The notes under the pieces were generated by a model. The model ran no database searches. It had not been told where the DNA came from and worked only from the letters and a program-made list of their open reading frames with translations. The translations under genes were made by a program, and so were the position numbers. Below, piece after piece: positions 22,771 through 23,470 of a stretch of DNA of 23,470 nucleotides. Positions within the stretch are counted from its first letter, which is position 1. Each line of letters begins with the position of its first letter. The stretch comes from Candidatus Aenigmatarchaeota archaeon (lineage in GTDB: Archaea; Aenigmatarchaeota; Aenigmatarchaeia; QMZP01). The stretch is from contig JAFCEK010000009.1 of NCBI GenBank assembly GCA_017609225.1, forward strand, positions 1 through 23,470, in the 5' to 3' direction.

Positions 22771-22798
22771 ATCCCTCCCGTCCCATAAAGGAGATAAT

Positions 22799-22990
22799 AT
22801 GGGAAGAATAAAAACAACACCAATCAAGGTCTTGGCAGAGGAATTAATAAAAGAGCATGAAAAAAAATTTTCAGCAGATTTTGAGAAAAACAAAAAGGCC
22901 CTGCAGGAAACAAAACCGCTGAAATCAAAAAAGATAAGAAATATACTGGCAGGATATATAACCAAAAAAATGAAACAAACAAAAAAATAA
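22799..22990 (+). CDS. rps17e: Small ribosomal subunit protein eS17
   Basis: A 63-residue protein that begins MGRIKTTPIKVLAEELI and contains FSADFEKNKKAL and SKKIRNILAGYITKKMK, the conserved elements of archaeal/eukaryotic eS17 (MGRIRT..IKR.AEEL, F..DFE.NK, S..RN.IAGY.T). Length fits archaeal members (about 60-70). It is highly basic, as expected for an rRNA-binding protein. AAGGAG lies 6-7 nt before the ATG. It follows tRNA-His by 13 nt and may share its transcript. Confidence 0.93.
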   Translation: MGRIKTTPIKVLAEELIKEHEKKFSADFEKNKKALQETKPLKSKKIRNILAGYITKKMKQTKK

Positions 22991-23000
22991 AACGCTGAGA

Positions 23001-23038
23001 TTTGAGCCAATTTTTGCTCAAAGTGGGAAAAAAACCAC
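23001..23038 (+). terminator. Two tandem hairpins after eS17
   Basis: TTTGAGC (23001-23007) pairs with GCTCAAA (23016-23022) around a loop containing five T. Directly after it, GTGG (23023-23026) pairs with CCAC (23035-23038) around a purine loop. They lie 10 nt after the eS17 stop. A 3'-end processing or termination role is inferred. Confidence 0.4.
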
Positions 23039-23092
23039 AAAATTTATAAATGTTTACCTTTAATAATTAATCCGAAATTTCTCGGTGTAGCT

Positions 23093-23470
23093 ATGAGATT
23101 ATCAATATTCAATTCAACAGTGGCATACGTGTTGTTTGGTGTAATTCTGGCTGTTTTTTTCAATCAGGGTATGGCGCTTGCCCTGTCAACTGAAATACCC
23201 ATTGTAGCTGTTGAATCAAACTCAATGGTGCCCACATTCTACAGGGGAGACATACTGATTCTTCAGGGAGTTCCTCCGGAAAACCTCAGGGTTGGTGATA
23301 TAATAGTTTTTTCCGCTCCGGGAAAAAAAACACCAATTGTTCACAGAATAACAGACATAAACAGCGATGGAACATTCACAACAAAGGGAGATGCAAACCC
23401 GGGACACTTTGATTTTGAAAAGAGCATAAAATCAAGCCAAATATATGGAAAAGAAATTATGATAATTCCT
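23093..23470 (+). CDS. Signal peptidase I, archaeal type (partial)
   Basis: The first 126 codons of a membrane protease that removes signal peptides outside the cytoplasmic membrane. An N-terminal membrane segment (about residues 9-32) is followed by ESNSMVPTF (catalytic Ser S44), GDIIVF, PIVHRI (H84, replacing the bacterial lysine, typical of the archaeal/eukaryotic Ser-His type) and TKGDAN (D100). The C-terminus is beyond the right edge. GGTG lies 5-8 nt before the ATG, and a TATA-like AATTTATAAA lies at 23041-23050. Confidence 0.92.
   Translation, partial: MRLSIFNSTVAYVLFGVILAVFFNQGMALALSTEIPIVAVESNSMVPTFYRGDILILQGVPPENLRVGDIIVFSAPGKKTPIVHRITDINSDGTFTTKGDANPGHFDFEKSIKSSQIYGKEIMIIP

Larger units (their letters stand above)
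22603..22785 (+). tRNA. tRNA-His(GUG) with five introns
   Basis: The gene reads as a 72-nt tRNA after five introns (15, 12, 24, 31, 29 nt) are removed; 72 + 111 = 183, the observed span. Mature parts: acceptor GGGGCGG/CCGTCCC (one G-U pair), U8-A9, D arm GCTC-AATGGGA-GAGC, A26, anticodon arm CATGA-CTGTGAA-CCATG (anticodon GTG at 22662-22664; A31-C39 mismatch), variable loop GTGTT, T arm GGGGG-TTCGAAT-CCCTC and A73. Four of the arms are unambiguous. The intron at 31/32 is the least certain. Odd points: no encoded G-1 and A73 instead of the C73 usual for archaeal tRNA-His. CCA is not encoded. TATA-like DNA lies at about 22550-22560. Confidence 0.8.

Noticed and set aside
1..23470. CRISPR arrays, insertion sequences, integrases, rRNA
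   Set aside because: No regularly spaced repeats, transposase or integrase motifs, terminal repeats or rRNA-like sequence were seen on either strand.

Overview
The window is archaeal. It encodes the archaeal nascent-polypeptide complex protein, a family B DNA polymerase, Orc1/Cdc6, a DP1-like protein of the polymerase D small-subunit family, Hjc resolvase, endonuclease Q, ribosomal protein eS17, an ADP-forming acyl-CoA synthetase alpha subunit and an archaeal-type signal peptidase. Promoters are TATA-like and several transcripts look leaderless. The lineage (a DPANN or euryarchaeal group) cannot be fixed from sequence alone. AT-rich intergenic DNA, a reduced DP1 and very intron-rich tRNA genes are the most distinctive traits.

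Layout: 1-215 is the N-terminal part of the NAC gene (minus), divergent from polB (443-3091, plus). polB converges on a four-gene minus-strand run, orc1/cdc6 - DP1-like - anchored OB-fold protein - TctA-like membrane protein (7120 down to 3295). Upstream of orc1, 7121-7491 is an AT-rich non-coding region with three copies of a 15-bp palindrome and ORB-like elements, the best candidate for a replication origin. A close copy of the palindrome lies between NAC and polB. Another ORB-like site, a shared 12-mer and repeated ATGTGAA heptamers lie between polB and the TctA gene. To the right come a metallophosphoesterase, a COG1709-type regulator, hjc, a winged-helix protein with an aminotransferase, then a plus-strand metabolic run: ACD alpha subunit, NAD(P)HX dehydratase, a COG2403-type GTPase and an FMN/Fe-S glutamate synthase domain protein. 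From 15.7 to 19.2 kb is a cell-surface block (a pilin-like protein and three tandem paralogous lipoproteins). It is followed by endonuclease Q, a DUF1512-like membrane protein, an anchored protein of unknown function, two tRNA genes, eS17 and a partial signal peptidase.

The most unusual content concerns RNA splicing. The COG2403 gene is split by 17 nt (13191-13207) carrying in-frame stops. Those 17 nt lie in a textbook bulge-helix-bulge (BHB), and exact removal at the predicted cuts restores the family GRDFHNF motif and one 436-residue frame. This is strong evidence for a protein-coding mRNA intron processed by the tRNA splicing endonuclease. Close to the right end, tRNA-Asn(GUU) can be read only if three introns are removed (28, 11 and 27 nt). 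tRNA-His(GUG) needs five (15, 12, 24, 31 and 29 nt). Several of these have clear BHB folds, and both genes carry related introns at the same T-loop position. Together these point to an organism with an unusually permissive, heavily used splicing endonuclease acting on both tRNA and mRNA.
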